In this document: in pieces, positions 23,972-32,549 of the stretch | How positions within the stretch are numbered: the first letter of the stretch is position 1 | Layout: each line of letters opens with the position of its first letter | Source: Acidimicrobiales bacterium | Lineage (GTDB): Bacteria; Actinomycetota; Acidimicrobiia; Acidimicrobiales; UBA8190 | Assembly: GCA_031292675.1 (NCBI GenBank) | Contig: JARLGQ010000003.1 | Coordinates: 1-33,825, forward strand | Length of the DNA: 33,825 bases | Reading direction: 5' to 3' | The notes under the pieces: generated by a model | Seen by the model: the letters and a program-made list of their open reading frames with translations, nothing else | What the model was told of the DNA's origin: nothing | Database searches by the model: none | Translations under genes and position numbers: made by a program

Positions 23972-24811
23972 TCAGGGTTGGCGGACCCGACCCCGCAGGG
24001 CCAACAGCGCCAGCGACAGCGAGATCGCCCCGAATGCCGCGATGGCGAGGACGGCCTGGCCGAGGAAGGCCGCGTTCCAGGCCGGCTCGGGCCCCGGCAC
24101 ACCTCCGCCCCCGACGATGAGTGACCGGAGCCCCTGGAGGATGTAGGTCATGGGGTTGTAGTTGGCGACGGTTCCCAGCCACCCCTGGAGGTAGGGCTTG
24201 GCCACGAAGGTCGTGCTCAGGAAGGTGATGGGGAAGAACAGGATGAAGCTGGCGTTGACCGCGCCCGGATTGCCGGTCTTGAGCGCGATGGCGTAGGGCA
24301 GGCCCGTGAACACCAGACCCCAGATTCCCGACAGCACCACGAACACGACGATGCCGAGCACTCCGCCGTGGAAGCGCACCCCGAGGGCGAGGCCGACGAT
24401 GACGACCGGCACGGCCAGGGCCATCACGAGGGTGAGGTCGGCGGTCATGAGGCCGAGCAGGAGAGGGAGGCGGCGCACCGGGGTGATCATGAGCCGGTCG
24501 AAGTAGCCGTTCTGGATGTCGGTGACCAGAGCCGAGGCCCGTGACACGCCGGTCACGGCGAAGACCACGGCCACGGGGAGCTCGAAGGACTTGAAGCTGA
24601 AGTGGGCGGCGTCGTGCGTGATCTTGGACAGGGCGCCGATGTTGAGGACGTAGAAGAAGATCGGCACGATCAAGGCGGGGACCACCGCCTCGGGCTCGCG
24701 TGGGATCTGCCGGATGGCGCGGCGGGCCACCGAGGCGACATCGACGAAGAAGCCCGCCGGGCGGGCCTGGACCCGCAGCGCCGTGGTGGGCGCGCTCGCC
24801 GGGGCGACCAT
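23972..24811 (-). CDS. ABC-2 type transporter permease (DrrB-like)
   Basis: 279 residues; ATG 24811 overlaps the ATPase stop by 1 bp (TGATG). Six hydrophobic segments: VVPALIVPIFFYVLNIG, SFELPVAVVFAVTGVSR, LTLVMALAVPVVIVGLALG, GIVVFVVLSGIWGLVFTGLP, INASFILFF-type ITFLSTTFV, and the terminal QAVLAIAAFGAISLSLALLAL. DIQNGYFDRLMITPVRR and FFPITFLSTTFV resemble DrrB/NodJ-type exporters. It forms an efflux or lipid/polysaccharide export pump with the upstream ATPase. The substrate is unknown. Confidence 0.9.
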   Translation of the reverse strand: MVAPASAPTTALRVQARPAGFFVDVASVARRAIRQIPREPEAVVPALIVPIFFYVLNIGALSKITHDAAHFSFKSFELPVAVVFAVTGVSRASALVTDIQNGYFDRLMITPVRRLPLLLGLMTADLTLVMALAVPVVIVGLALGVRFHGGVLGIVVFVVLSGIWGLVFTGLPYAIALKTGNPGAVNASFILFFPITFLSTTFVAKPYLQGWLGTVANYNPMTYILQGLRSLIVGGGGVPGPEPAWNAAFLGQAVLAIAAFGAISLSLALLALRGRVRQP

Positions 24812-25866
24812 CAGGCCCGCGCCCCTTCGGCGGCGGTCTGCGCGGACCGGCTCGTGTCGGTCCCCGCTTCGGCATCTTCGCCCTGAGTACCGTGGTCGGC
24901 CCGGTCCGACCCGTCGGCGGACGCGTCACCTTGCAGATGCGACCCGGTGAGCTGGAGGAAGACGTCGTCGAGGGTGGGCGTGCGCAGCGTCAGGCTGACC
25001 ACGGTCGTGCCCGCGGAGTGCAGGGCGATGGCGACCGGGCTCATGACCGTCGCCCCGTTGTCGGCATGCACGGTGACCTCGTCGTGTGACGCCACCACCT
25101 GCTCCACGCCGGGTACGGCCCGCAGCGCCCGGAGCGTTTCGTCGGTCAGGCTCTCCACCCGGGCCACGATGACGTCGGTTCCCACGGTCCGCTTGAGCTC
25201 CTCGGGCGTGCCCTCGGCCACGAGCCGACCGCGGGAGATGATGCCGACGCGGTCGGCCAGCTCGTCGGCCTCCTCGAGGTACTGGGTGGTGAGGAAGATG
25301 GTCGTGCCGTGCTGCTCGTTGAGGCTGCGCACCTCCTCCCACACCGCGGCGCGGCTCTCGGGGTCGAGGCCCGTGGTGGGCTCGTCGAGGAAGAGGATGT
25401 CGGGGTCGTGGATCAGCGCCGCGGCCAGGTCCAGGCGCCGCTTCATCCCACCCGAGTACGTCTTGATCTGACGGTCGATGGCGGTACCGATGTCGACGAG
25501 GCGGAGCACCTGCGCCACCCGCACCGACCGCTCGTCGCGTCGCAGCCCGTAGAGCCTGCCCTGGAGGTCCAGCAGCTCTCGTCCGGTCTGGCGGTCGTCG
25601 AGGGCGGCGTCTTGGAGGGCGACGCCGATCTGGAGTCGGACGCGCTCAGGCTCCAGGGCCACGTCGTGGCCGGCCACGAGCCCCCGTCCCCGAGAGGGGC
25701 GCAGCAGCGTGCACAGCATGCGGACCAGGGTCGACTTTCCCGCACCGTTGGGGCCCAGGAACCCGTAGATCTCGCCCGGGGCGATCTCCAGGTCCACACC
25801 CGCCACGGCCCAGAAGTCGCCGAACTGTCTCGCGATGTCCTCGGTGGCGATGGCCGGCTCGGTCAC
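24811..25866 (-). CDS. ABC transporter ATP-binding protein (DrrA family)
   Basis: 351 residues from GTG 25866. Walker A GPNGAGKST (38-46), the Q-loop VALQDAAL near 82, signature YSGGMKRRL (136-144), Walker B ILFLDEPT (156-163) and the switch LTTQYLEEADELADR are all present. The C-terminal domain around 210-300 (DVIVARVESLTDETL ... TVVSLTLRTPTLDDVFLQLTG) is the daunorubicin-resistance type. After TGSHLQ the last 38 residues are unusually acidic and Ser/Ala-rich, likely disordered, and not part of the family. It is coupled to the permease gene by a 1-bp overlap. Confidence 0.95.
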   Translation of the reverse strand: MTEPAIATEDIARQFGDFWAVAGVDLEIAPGEIYGFLGPNGAGKSTLVRMLCTLLRPSRGRGLVAGHDVALEPERVRLQIGVALQDAALDDRQTGRELLDLQGRLYGLRRDERSVRVAQVLRLVDIGTAIDRQIKTYSGGMKRRLDLAAALIHDPDILFLDEPTTGLDPESRAAVWEEVRSLNEQHGTTIFLTTQYLEEADELADRVGIISRGRLVAEGTPEELKRTVGTDVIVARVESLTDETLRALRAVPGVEQVVASHDEVTVHADNGATVMSPVAIALHSAGTTVVSLTLRTPTLDDVFLQLTGSHLQGDASADGSDRADHGTQGEDAEAGTDTSRSAQTAAEGARA

Positions 25867-25952
25867 GAGCGCTCACGCTACCGGTCACCAGGGGACCGTC
25901 GGGCCAACCGGCGAGGGGCCCCGGATGGGGTGCCCGGTCCTATGGTGGGCAA

Positions 25953-26765
25953 ATGCCATTGGCCGACTATGCAGACTTCGAGCACCTGACCTTCGACCGT
26001 CGTCCGGACGGGGTCGTCCTCGTGACCTTGGACCGCCCCGAGGTCCTGAACGCCGCCAACGTCCGCATGCATCGCGAGATGGCGGAGGTGTGGGCCGTCA
26101 TCGACGCCGACCCCGACGCGCGGGTGTCCGTCGTCACCGGGGCCGGCCGCGCCTTCAGCGCCGGCGGTGATCTCGACATGATCGCCGAGATCACCGAGGA
26201 CTACGCCGCCCTGCTCGAGCAGTGGCGCGACGCGCGCGGGATCGTGGAGCGGATGCTCAGTGCCGACAAGCCTGTGGTGTCGGCCATCAACGGGGTGGCC
26301 GTCGGCGCCGGCTTGGCCGTGGCGCTCATGGCCGACATCAGCATCATGGGGGAGTCGGCGCGTGTGTCGGACGGCCACGTGCGGCTCGGGGTGGCCGCCG
26401 GGGACCACGCCGCCTTGCTGTGGCCGATCCTGTGCGGCATGGCCAAGGCGAAGTACTACTTGCTCACGGCGGACTTCGTGTACGGGCCCGAAGCCGAGCG
26501 CATCGGGCTGGTGACCAAGTGCGTCCCCGACGACGACGTGCTCCCCGAGGCCCTGGCGGTGGCACAACGGCTGGCGGCGGGAAGCGCCACGGCGGTGCAG
26601 TGGACCAGGAGGGTCATGAACCACTGGCTGTCTCAGGCCTTGCCCACCTTCGGCGAGTCGGTTGCGCTCGAGATGCTCGGCTTCCTGGGGCCCGACGCCC
26701 GGGAGGGCCTGGCCGCGGTGCGCGAACGTCGGGATCCGAAGTTTCCTTCCGCACCCGCCCCGTAG
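25953..26765 (+). CDS. enoyl-CoA hydratase/isomerase family (crotonase), substituted active site
   Basis: 270 residues from ATG 25953. Crotonase fold: [16 protein letters not shown] at the start, the CoA/oxyanion hole segments [15 protein letters not shown] and [19 protein letters not shown], and [13 protein letters not shown]. In hydratases the two catalytic glutamates sit in PEi.lG and the GgtqrL region; here these positions read DGHVRLG and [11 protein letters not shown], so neither Glu is present and an Asp is. Some crotonase-fold enzymes use other residues for isomerisation, hydrolysis or dehalogenation, so I would not call this a hydratase on sequence alone. It diverges from the ABC operon; no beta-oxidation genes are adjacent. 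Confidence 0.85.
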   Translation: MPLADYADFEHLTFDRRPDGVVLVTLDRPEVLNAANVRMHREMAEVWAVIDADPDARVSVVTGAGRAFSAGGDLDMIAEITEDYAALLEQWRDARGIVERMLSADKPVVSAINGVAVGAGLAVALMADISIMGESARVSDGHVRLGVAAGDHAALLWPILCGMAKAKYYLLTADFVYGPEAERIGLVTKCVPDDDVLPEALAVAQRLAAGSATAVQWTRRVMNHWLSQALPTFGESVALEMLGFLGPDAREGLAAVRERRDPKFPSAPAP

Positions 26766-26819
26766 TGGTCGTGGCCGCGTGCGGCCCGGAGCCCGCCCGG
26801 GGCGATGCCCGCCGATGGG

Positions 26820-27962
26820 TTACTCGACGGTGACGAGGGTGCCGAGCGGCGTGTAGGGGTACACGACCTCGGCGTTGGCGGGGGGCATCTCGACGCACCC
26901 GAGGCTCTGGGGATAGCCGTAGCCCGGCCGGATGAAGCCGTGCAGGGCGTCTCCGCCGTGAAAGTAGCTGACCCAGGGCACTCCGGGGTCCGCGTAATGG
27001 CTACCGTCGGGGTTCGTCCCCTTCATCGTGGTGGACACGTAGCGGGCGTAGACGGGGTACGTGCCCAACTCGGTCGGTGCCGCCCGGATGCCGGTGTTGG
27101 CGCGGGTGGCGTACACCATCTGGCCGTCGCGCCACACGCTGACGTGCTCGGGAAGCGACGTGCTCACGTCGACCCAGTCGTAGTGCCCGTAGGCGTCCAC
27201 CTGGTCGGCGGCGAACGCTTGGAGAAGGGCCTGCCACACCTTGGGGCCCGCGATGCCGTCGGTGGTCATGTGCTCCTGGCTCTCGAATGCCATGACCGCA
27301 CCTTGGGTGATCGTGTTGGGCTCACCGGGCGACCACAGCGCGGTGAAGTAGCTCGGCATGGCCCACCGCCACGCGAACGAGCCCACCTGGGGCGTGGCCG
27401 CTTCGTCGGGACCTCCGCTGGCCGGGGCCGCGGGGGTGAACGACAGCGGCAGGTAGCCGAGGGTGGCGAGCACTTGTTGGACCCGCAGCATGGAAAGGGG
27501 TGTCACCGTGAATTTCGTGGTCAACGGGTCGGCGAGGCGCTGCCCCTGGCTTCCCTCGACGCCGTCGGGCCCGGCGGGGACGGACACCGAGATCGTGGCG
27601 CCGGGCGGCAGCGGCCCAGAGGCGTCGAAGGCGAGTGTGTCCGCCGAGGTCTGCACCCACGTGCCGGGGAGAGCGGGATCGAGGGTGGGCATGGGGGTGT
27701 CGGGTGACAATGCCACGGTGAAGGTGACGCCCACGCTGGCGTCCGACGGGACGTCGGTGGCGTCGGGAGCGGGCATGCTGGTGACCACGGAGAGGCGGCC
27801 TGGCGACGCAGTCGGTGTCGCTGCTGCCGAGGGAGGACCTACCCGTGTCGCCATCAAGGCCGTCGTGCCGGCTGCGAGCGCGCACAGCGCGACGACGACC
27901 GCGGCGATCATCCAATGATGCCGGGCGTCGCTCCTCCGGCGTCGATGTGCGGCTTCCGGCAT
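26820..27962 (-). CDS. secreted L,D-transpeptidase (YkuD) with Ig-like and peptidoglycan-binding regions
   Basis: 380 residues from ATG 27962, GGAG 8 nt upstream; the open frame begins earlier at 28007 without a better site. A basic start and one membrane/signal segment (MIAAVVVALCALAAGTTALM) give export. Residues about 50-150 form a Big-5-like Ig domain (MPAPDATDVPSDASVGVTFT). A peptidoglycan-binding-like segment follows: LRVQQVLATLGYLPLS through MAFESQEHMTTDGIAGPKVW. The YkuD domain has HGFIRPGYGYPQSLGCVEM with His341 and Cys356 as catalytic residues. It probably makes 3-3 cross-links or attaches proteins to peptidoglycan outside the membrane. It lies 85 bp downstream of glnD on the same strand; no functional link is known. 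Confidence 0.9.
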   Translation of the reverse strand: MPEAAHRRRRSDARHHWMIAAVVVALCALAAGTTALMATRVGPPSAAATPTASPGRLSVVTSMPAPDATDVPSDASVGVTFTVALSPDTPMPTLDPALPGTWVQTSADTLAFDASGPLPPGATISVSVPAGPDGVEGSQGQRLADPLTTKFTVTPLSMLRVQQVLATLGYLPLSFTPAAPASGGPDEAATPQVGSFAWRWAMPSYFTALWSPGEPNTITQGAVMAFESQEHMTTDGIAGPKVWQALLQAFAADQVDAYGHYDWVDVSTSLPEHVSVWRDGQMVYATRANTGIRAAPTELGTYPVYARYVSTTMKGTNPDGSHYADPGVPWVSYFHGGDALHGFIRPGYGYPQSLGCVEMPPANAEVVYPYTPLGTLVTVE

Positions 27963-28047
27963 GGCATGCGCTCCAATGCAATTGTACCCGTAGCCAAGGG
28001 ATGGCAACGATCGACCCGGGAGATTTCTTCCCTATTTGGCATTTCCC

Positions 28048-30495
28048 TCACGTCGGCCGCGCCGGTCGCGTTGTCGATGCGTTGATCGCACGCACCACAC
28101 CATCTCTGACCTTGTCGATCTGTGACGGGTCCGTCACCTTCCCGCCCGTGGTGGTGTCACGGACATAGAAGGCGTCCACCACCTCGTGGCCGGTGGTCGA
28201 CACCCGCGCCGCCACGACGTCGAGGTCGAGGGCGAAGAGGGCGGCGGTGATCCGGTGCAGCAGCCCCACGTCGTCCTCGGCTCTGATCTCCACCACGGAC
28301 GAGCCGGCCGAGGCGGCGTTGTCGATGGTCACGCGGATCTCCACAGGGCGGGACGACACCGATCGTCGGCCGTCTGCATAGGCGCGCACCTGTTCGGCCA
28401 GACGTTCCTCGAGGGGGAAGCTGCCGCGCAGGACCGCCTCGAGCTCGTCGGCCACGCGCTCGAAATCCGGCCACCGGCCCCGCGACGGCTCCACCACGAA
28501 GGTCTCCACCGCGAAGCCTCCTTCCCCGGCGACATCGGCCGAGCGGACGTCGAGACCCCGCAGGGCGAACACACCTGCCACCGACGACAGCAGTCCGGGC
28601 CGGTCGCGTGCCACCACCGTGACGTTGGGTACGTCGGCGGCGACGACCGAGCGACCCAGGAGCTCGACCTGGCGCATGAAACCGCGGTGGCGTTCCGACA
28701 GCGGGGGTGGTGTCCGGCGCAGCTCCCCACCCGCTAGGTATGTCTCCACCCGGTGCACGAGGTCGGCGACGAGCCCCGCCTTCCACTGGCCCCATGCGGC
28801 GGGGCCGGTAGCCAGGCTGTCGGCCTCGGTGAGCGCGGCCAGGAGGAGCAGCTGGGGACGGTCCTTCACGGCCGCGGCCACCGTCTCGACGGTGGCGGGG
28901 TCGTCGAGGTCGCGGCGGGTGGCGACTTCGGACAGGAGCAGGTGGTTGCGGACGAGCCCGGTCAGGACGGCCACGTCTTGCGGTGAGAAGCCCATCCGGT
29001 GTCCCATCTCGCCGACGACTCGCACTCCCGCCTCGGTGTGGTCTCCGGGGAAGCCCTTCCCGATGTCGTGCAGCAGCGCTCCCACCAGCACCAGGTCGGG
29101 GCGATCCACTCTGGCGGTCAGAGCCGCCGCCTGGGCGGCGGCTTCGAGGAGGTGCCGGTCGACGGTGAAACGGTGATAGGCGTTGCGCTGTGGCCGGTTG
29201 CGCACCGCGGCCCATTCCGGGATCAGCCGGACCAGCAACCCGCGCTGGTCGAGGGCCTCGAGCGCCGGAATGGCGCCGTGACCGGTGGCGAGCACCCTGA
29301 CGAGCGCGCTCCGCATGTCACCGGTCCACGGTTCTGGGGGAGGGGGTGCCGCCGCCGCCATGGCGTCGAGCGAGCCCCGCCCGATGGGAAGCCCCCGTTC
29401 GGCGGCGACGGCGGCCACGCGCAGGGCGAGTGTCGGGTCGTCGCCGGGATCGGTCCCCGGCTCGAGGACGACTTCTTTCGGGCCACCGCCACCGAACTGC
29501 TCCAGAGCGACGCCCCTCTCGACGGGGGCGACCGCGGGTGCGGCCTCCCCGCTCGGCGACGAGGCGCCACCAAGGGGCCACCGCCGCCTTCGGGGAGCTC
29601 CGGTGGGCCATGTCGGTCTGCGTCGCCAGACGTCGTCGGTCACCCAGGCGATGGTTCGGCCCGCCTCCGCGATCGATGCCATGAGCGCGTCCGCGTCCTG
29701 GTACCGGAGTGCTGCGGCTACCTGGTCCTGTTCCTGGAGGAGGAGGCGGTCCGTGGCGCGGCCGGTGAAGCGGTGCAGCTCGACGCGCGCCGCGGTCAAC
29801 GTGCTGCGTGGCCCGGACAACGAGGCCAGGTCCACCTGCGCCGCCACGCTGTTCACGGCCAGGGCCGCGGCCCGCACTGCAGCCACGTCGCGCAGGCCGC
29901 CGTGTGCCTCTTTCAGGTCCGGCTCGAGCAAGAAGGCGACGTCACCGTGGGCGCGGTGGCGTTCGTCGACCTGGGCTGCGAGCACGGGGAGCCATCGGGC
30001 GGCTCGAGCCCGCCACTGCTCGAGCGCCGTCGCCAGCATGGGCTCGGCCACTGACGGGTCACCGGCCACGACCCGCCCGTCGAGCAGTCCGAGTTGGGCC
30101 CGCAGGTCCTCTTTCGCCACCGCCAGGACCTCGGCGGGGCGGCGCACGGAGTGGTCGAGGCGGATCCCCTCGTCCCAGACGGGGTACCAGACGGCGTCGG
30201 CGACCCGTCGGATGTCGCGGCGCCCGTTGTGGACGAGCACGACGTCGAGGTCGCTGTAGGGGCACAGCTCGCCTCGTCCGTATCCACCCACGGCGACGAG
30301 CGCGACGCCCCGTGGTTTCCCGTCGGTGGCCTGCTCGAGCAGGCCCGCCAGCCACTGGTCGGCGGCTGCCGAGAAGGAACGGCAGAAGTCGTCGCCTTGG
30401 AGGTCCGATTGCGCCAGCAGCTCCTGGCGCAACGAGCGGAGAGACACGGGCGACGGTAGCACCGGGATACCCCGGTCCTGTCGGAGGGGTCCCAC
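28048..30495 (-). CDS. glnD: [protein-PII] uridylyltransferase/uridylyl-removing enzyme
   Basis: 815 residues using GTG 30495; another GTG at 30462 is possible. The nucleotidyltransferase domain has GGYGRGELCPYSDLDVVLVH with metal Asp82 and Asp84. The HD hydrolase domain around 473 has LLHDIGKGFPGDHTEAG. Two C-terminal ACT domains contain VARDRPGLLSSVAGVFA (near 625) and RAEDDVGLLHRITAALFA (near 732). It senses glutamine and uridylylates or de-uridylylates the PII protein GlnB/GlnK; in some actinobacteria the enzyme is an adenylyltransferase instead. An Arg/Pro/Ala-rich insert near 290-330 is probably disordered. No amtB or glnK occurs in the window, although these are its neighbours in many actinobacteria. 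Confidence 0.95.
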   Translation of the reverse strand: MGPLRQDRGIPVLPSPVSLRSLRQELLAQSDLQGDDFCRSFSAAADQWLAGLLEQATDGKPRGVALVAVGGYGRGELCPYSDLDVVLVHNGRRDIRRVADAVWYPVWDEGIRLDHSVRRPAEVLAVAKEDLRAQLGLLDGRVVAGDPSVAEPMLATALEQWRARAARWLPVLAAQVDERHRAHGDVAFLLEPDLKEAHGGLRDVAAVRAAALAVNSVAAQVDLASLSGPRSTLTAARVELHRFTGRATDRLLLQEQDQVAAALRYQDADALMASIAEAGRTIAWVTDDVWRRRPTWPTGAPRRRRWPLGGASSPSGEAAPAVAPVERGVALEQFGGGGPKEVVLEPGTDPGDDPTLALRVAAVAAERGLPIGRGSLDAMAAAAPPPPEPWTGDMRSALVRVLATGHGAIPALEALDQRGLLVRLIPEWAAVRNRPQRNAYHRFTVDRHLLEAAAQAAALTARVDRPDLVLVGALLHDIGKGFPGDHTEAGVRVVGEMGHRMGFSPQDVAVLTGLVRNHLLLSEVATRRDLDDPATVETVAAAVKDRPQLLLLAALTEADSLATGPAAWGQWKAGLVADLVHRVETYLAGGELRRTPPPLSERHRGFMRQVELLGRSVVAADVPNVTVVARDRPGLLSSVAGVFALRGLDVRSADVAGEGGFAVETFVVEPSRGRWPDFERVADELEAVLRGSFPLEERLAEQVRAYADGRRSVSSRPVEIRVTIDNAASAGSSVVEIRAEDDVGLLHRITAALFALDLDVVAARVSTTGHEVVDAFYVRDTTTGGKVTDPSQIDKVRDGVVRAINASTTRPARPT

Positions 30496-30645
30496 CCGGC
30501 CCGACCGGGTGCGCCGAGCAGGACCGCGCAGGGGGAGACGGCTCGGGCCCTGTCGAGGAGCCGCAGGGGCTGCATCCGCTCACGGCAGGCTTGGGCGTAG
30601 CGTGGCGGTTGGCGCGCCGGGCAGCCGGAGCCGATGGAGGGTCAG

Positions 30646-30849
30646 ATGAGCGACAACGAGACAAAGGGTTCCGGGCTGAGCGTGCTTGACACCGCGCTCG
30701 TGGTGGCGGCGGTGATCGGAGGAATCTTCGTCGTCCTCTGGCTCGCTCACGCCGTGCTGGGCCTGGTGCTCTTCGCCTTCAAGGTCGTCATCCTGGTAGT
30801 GGTGGTGGCGGTGATCGTGCGGATCGTCCACGCCTTTTCGCGTCACTAG
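30646..30849 (+). CDS. small membrane protein, unknown
   Basis: 67 residues from ATG 30646, GGAGGG 4 nt upstream; an ATG 12 nt earlier is inside the ribosome site. The layout is a short polar N-terminus (SDNETKGSG), then two hydrophobic helices: LDTALVVAAVIGGIFVVLWL and VLGLVLFAFKVVILVVVVAVIV, ending RIVHAFSRH. No family recognised. It diverges from glnD (150 bp upstream) and converges on a glycosyltransferase gene. Clear ribosome site and helices make it a likely real gene of unknown role. Confidence 0.6.
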   Translation: MSDNETKGSGLSVLDTALVVAAVIGGIFVVLWLAHAVLGLVLFAFKVVILVVVVAVIVRIVHAFSRH

Positions 30850-30892
30850 GACTGAGGAACCCCTCCACCGAGCTCGACCCTGCCGATCCCGT

Positions 30893-31921
30893 TCAGCGCT
30901 GGGTGAGTTCCCGGTACAGCTCGATATGGTCTGCCACCATCCGCTGGGTGGAGAAGTACCCTTCCACCGCGGCCCGGCAGTCGGCGCGCGAAAGCTGGCC
31001 GATTCTCCCCAAGGCCTCGGCCATGGCAGTCTCGTCCTCGCACAGGAAGCCCGTCTTGCCGTCCTCGACGACCTCTGGCACCGCACCTTCGGGAAACGCC
31101 AGCACGGGCGTGCCGCATGCCATGGACTCGAGCATCACCATCCCGAAGGGTTCGTTCCATCGAATCGGGAAGAGCAGGGCGCGAGCCTGGGACAACAATC
31201 GCAGCTTGTGCTCGTGGGGGACTTCGCCCAGATAGACGGCGTCGGGCCCCAGCAGGGGGGCGACCTGTTCGTCGAAGTACGAGCGTTCCCATTGCTCTCG
31301 CATCTTCGCCGCCAGCAGCACCCTCATCCCCGCCTTGCGGGCCACCTCGATGGCGCGGTGGGCGCCCTTGTCCGGCGCCATCCGTCCCAGGAACAAACAG
31401 AACTCTCCGTCCGCGTCGCCGGAGCCGTCGCCGAAGGGGAAGGCCGATGCGTCCAACCCGTGATGGATCACCCGTGCGATCGGTACGTCGGGTGCCGCCC
31501 GATGCTGGGCGTGAGAGATGGCGACGATGGGCACACGCGGCGCCAGCACCCGGTAGAGGTCGGTGAGCTCGTCGTTGAAGGGCCCGTGGATGGTGGTGAC
31601 GACCGGGAGGTCGGGATAGCGCTCGGCGTAGAAGGGCCCCATCACCGTGTGGTCGTGCACGACGTCGCTCTCGGAGACGGCTTCGTAGGCGTGGACCACG
31701 TGGCGGAGCTCGGGTACGGCCATGCCGATCCGCATACCCTCCGCGTGCTCCAGCACCCAGCGTTTGGGCACCGGGCACGTCGAGTCTCCTGTGGTGAAGA
31801 GGGTGATGTCCTGGCCCGCCGCAGCCAGGCCACGGGCCATCTGGTCGACCACGAGCTCGATCCCGCCGTACAAAGGGGGTGGGATCGGCGTCCACGGGGG
31901 GGCGATGAGCGCGATCCGCAT
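30893..31921 (-). CDS. GT4-family glycosyltransferase
   Basis: 342 residues from ATG 31921 (MRIALIAPPW, a typical GT4 start; upstream in-frame ATG 31960 adds a non-conserved leader). GT-B fold: PPPLYGGIELVVDQMARGLAAAGQ (glycine-rich first loop), VVHDHTVMGP, TIHGPFND, then the nucleotide-sugar half FLGRMAPDKGAHRAIEVARKAG and EPFGMVMLESMACGTPVLAF, with the E-x7-E motif, followed by GAVPEVVEDGKTGFL. Likely transfers a sugar from UDP- or GDP-sugar, donor and acceptor unknown. The tail STQRMVADHIELYREL is typical. It stands alone between a small membrane gene and tRNA-Cys. Confidence 0.9.
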   Translation of the reverse strand: MRIALIAPPWTPIPPPLYGGIELVVDQMARGLAAAGQDITLFTTGDSTCPVPKRWVLEHAEGMRIGMAVPELRHVVHAYEAVSESDVVHDHTVMGPFYAERYPDLPVVTTIHGPFNDELTDLYRVLAPRVPIVAISHAQHRAAPDVPIARVIHHGLDASAFPFGDGSGDADGEFCLFLGRMAPDKGAHRAIEVARKAGMRVLLAAKMREQWERSYFDEQVAPLLGPDAVYLGEVPHEHKLRLLSQARALLFPIRWNEPFGMVMLESMACGTPVLAFPEGAVPEVVEDGKTGFLCEDETAMAEALGRIGQLSRADCRAAVEGYFSTQRMVADHIELYRELTQR

Positions 31922-32067
31922 GGACCGATTCAACCACTTCGGCGCTCCGGTCCCATGCATCTGCCCCGTCTCCGGGGGGACTCGGGCGGGGAACGGGTGC
32001 GTCCGCAGTCGGCGAGCTGCGTCTGGCGGGACGGCCGGTGCCAGCAGATAGGCTCGCTGGGCGGCGC

Positions 32068-32139
32068 GGCGGCGTGGCCGAGTGGTTTAGGCAGGGGCCT
32101 GCAAAGCCCCGTACGGCGGTTCGATTCCGCCCGCCGCCT
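32068..32139 (+). tRNA. tRNA-Cys (GCA)
   Basis: 72 nt forming a cloverleaf: acceptor GGCGGCG/CGCCGCC, anticodon stem GGGGC/GCCCC with loop CTGCAAA (anticodon GCA), T-arm GGCGG-TTCGATT-CCGCC. The discriminator base is T, as expected for tRNA-Cys. CCA is not encoded. Confidence 0.95.
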
Positions 32140-32188
32140 CTGGTGACCGGGTCTTTTCGATCGGTGCCCGACAAGACAAGGAGACGCA

Positions 32189-32512
32189 ATGGCCGTAGTG
32201 GGTGACAGGGTTCAAGTTCCTTCGAAGCGGGTGGGTCAGCTGCCCCGAGAAGGGGTCGTCATCGGCGTGACCGGCGGCATGTTGCGGGTGAAGTGGTCCG
32301 GGGGGGAGGAGTCCTCGATGACTCCCTCGATGGGATCCCTGATCGTGGTGGGAAAGGTCAAGGTCGGCGTCGAGAAAGGCGTCCCGGCGGCAAAGGCGCC
32401 TTCGAAGAAGGCCGCCAAGACGTCGGCGAAGAAGCTCGCCAAGACGTCGGGCAAGGCCGGATCCGCAAAATCACCGGCCAAGCGGTCAGGGGCGCACAAG
32501 CGAGGCCGGTGA
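32189..32512 (+). CDS. DUF1918-like domain with histone-H1-like Lys/Ala tail
   Basis: 107 residues from ATG 32189, AAGGAGA 5 nt upstream. Residues 1-57 (MAVVGDRVQVPSKRVGQLPR, GVVIGVTGGMLRVKWSGG, EESSMTPSMGSLIVVGK) resemble a DUF1918 small barrel: same VGD..V and RVKWS..G..S pattern as the gene at 3760. The following 50 residues are a low-complexity basic repeat in AAKTSAKKLAKTSGKAG style, ending KRSGAHKRGR. H1-like tails bind DNA or RNA without sequence specificity, so I infer a nucleoid- or RNA-associated protein. It starts 49 bp after tRNA-Cys, perhaps in its transcript. Function of DUF1918 is unknown, so the role is open. Confidence 0.72.
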   Translation: MAVVGDRVQVPSKRVGQLPREGVVIGVTGGMLRVKWSGGEESSMTPSMGSLIVVGKVKVGVEKGVPAAKAPSKKAAKTSAKKLAKTSGKAGSAKSPAKRSGAHKRGR

Positions 32513-32549
32513 CCTGGTCTTTGTCAGGTCGCGGTGGCGGTGCGGTCGT

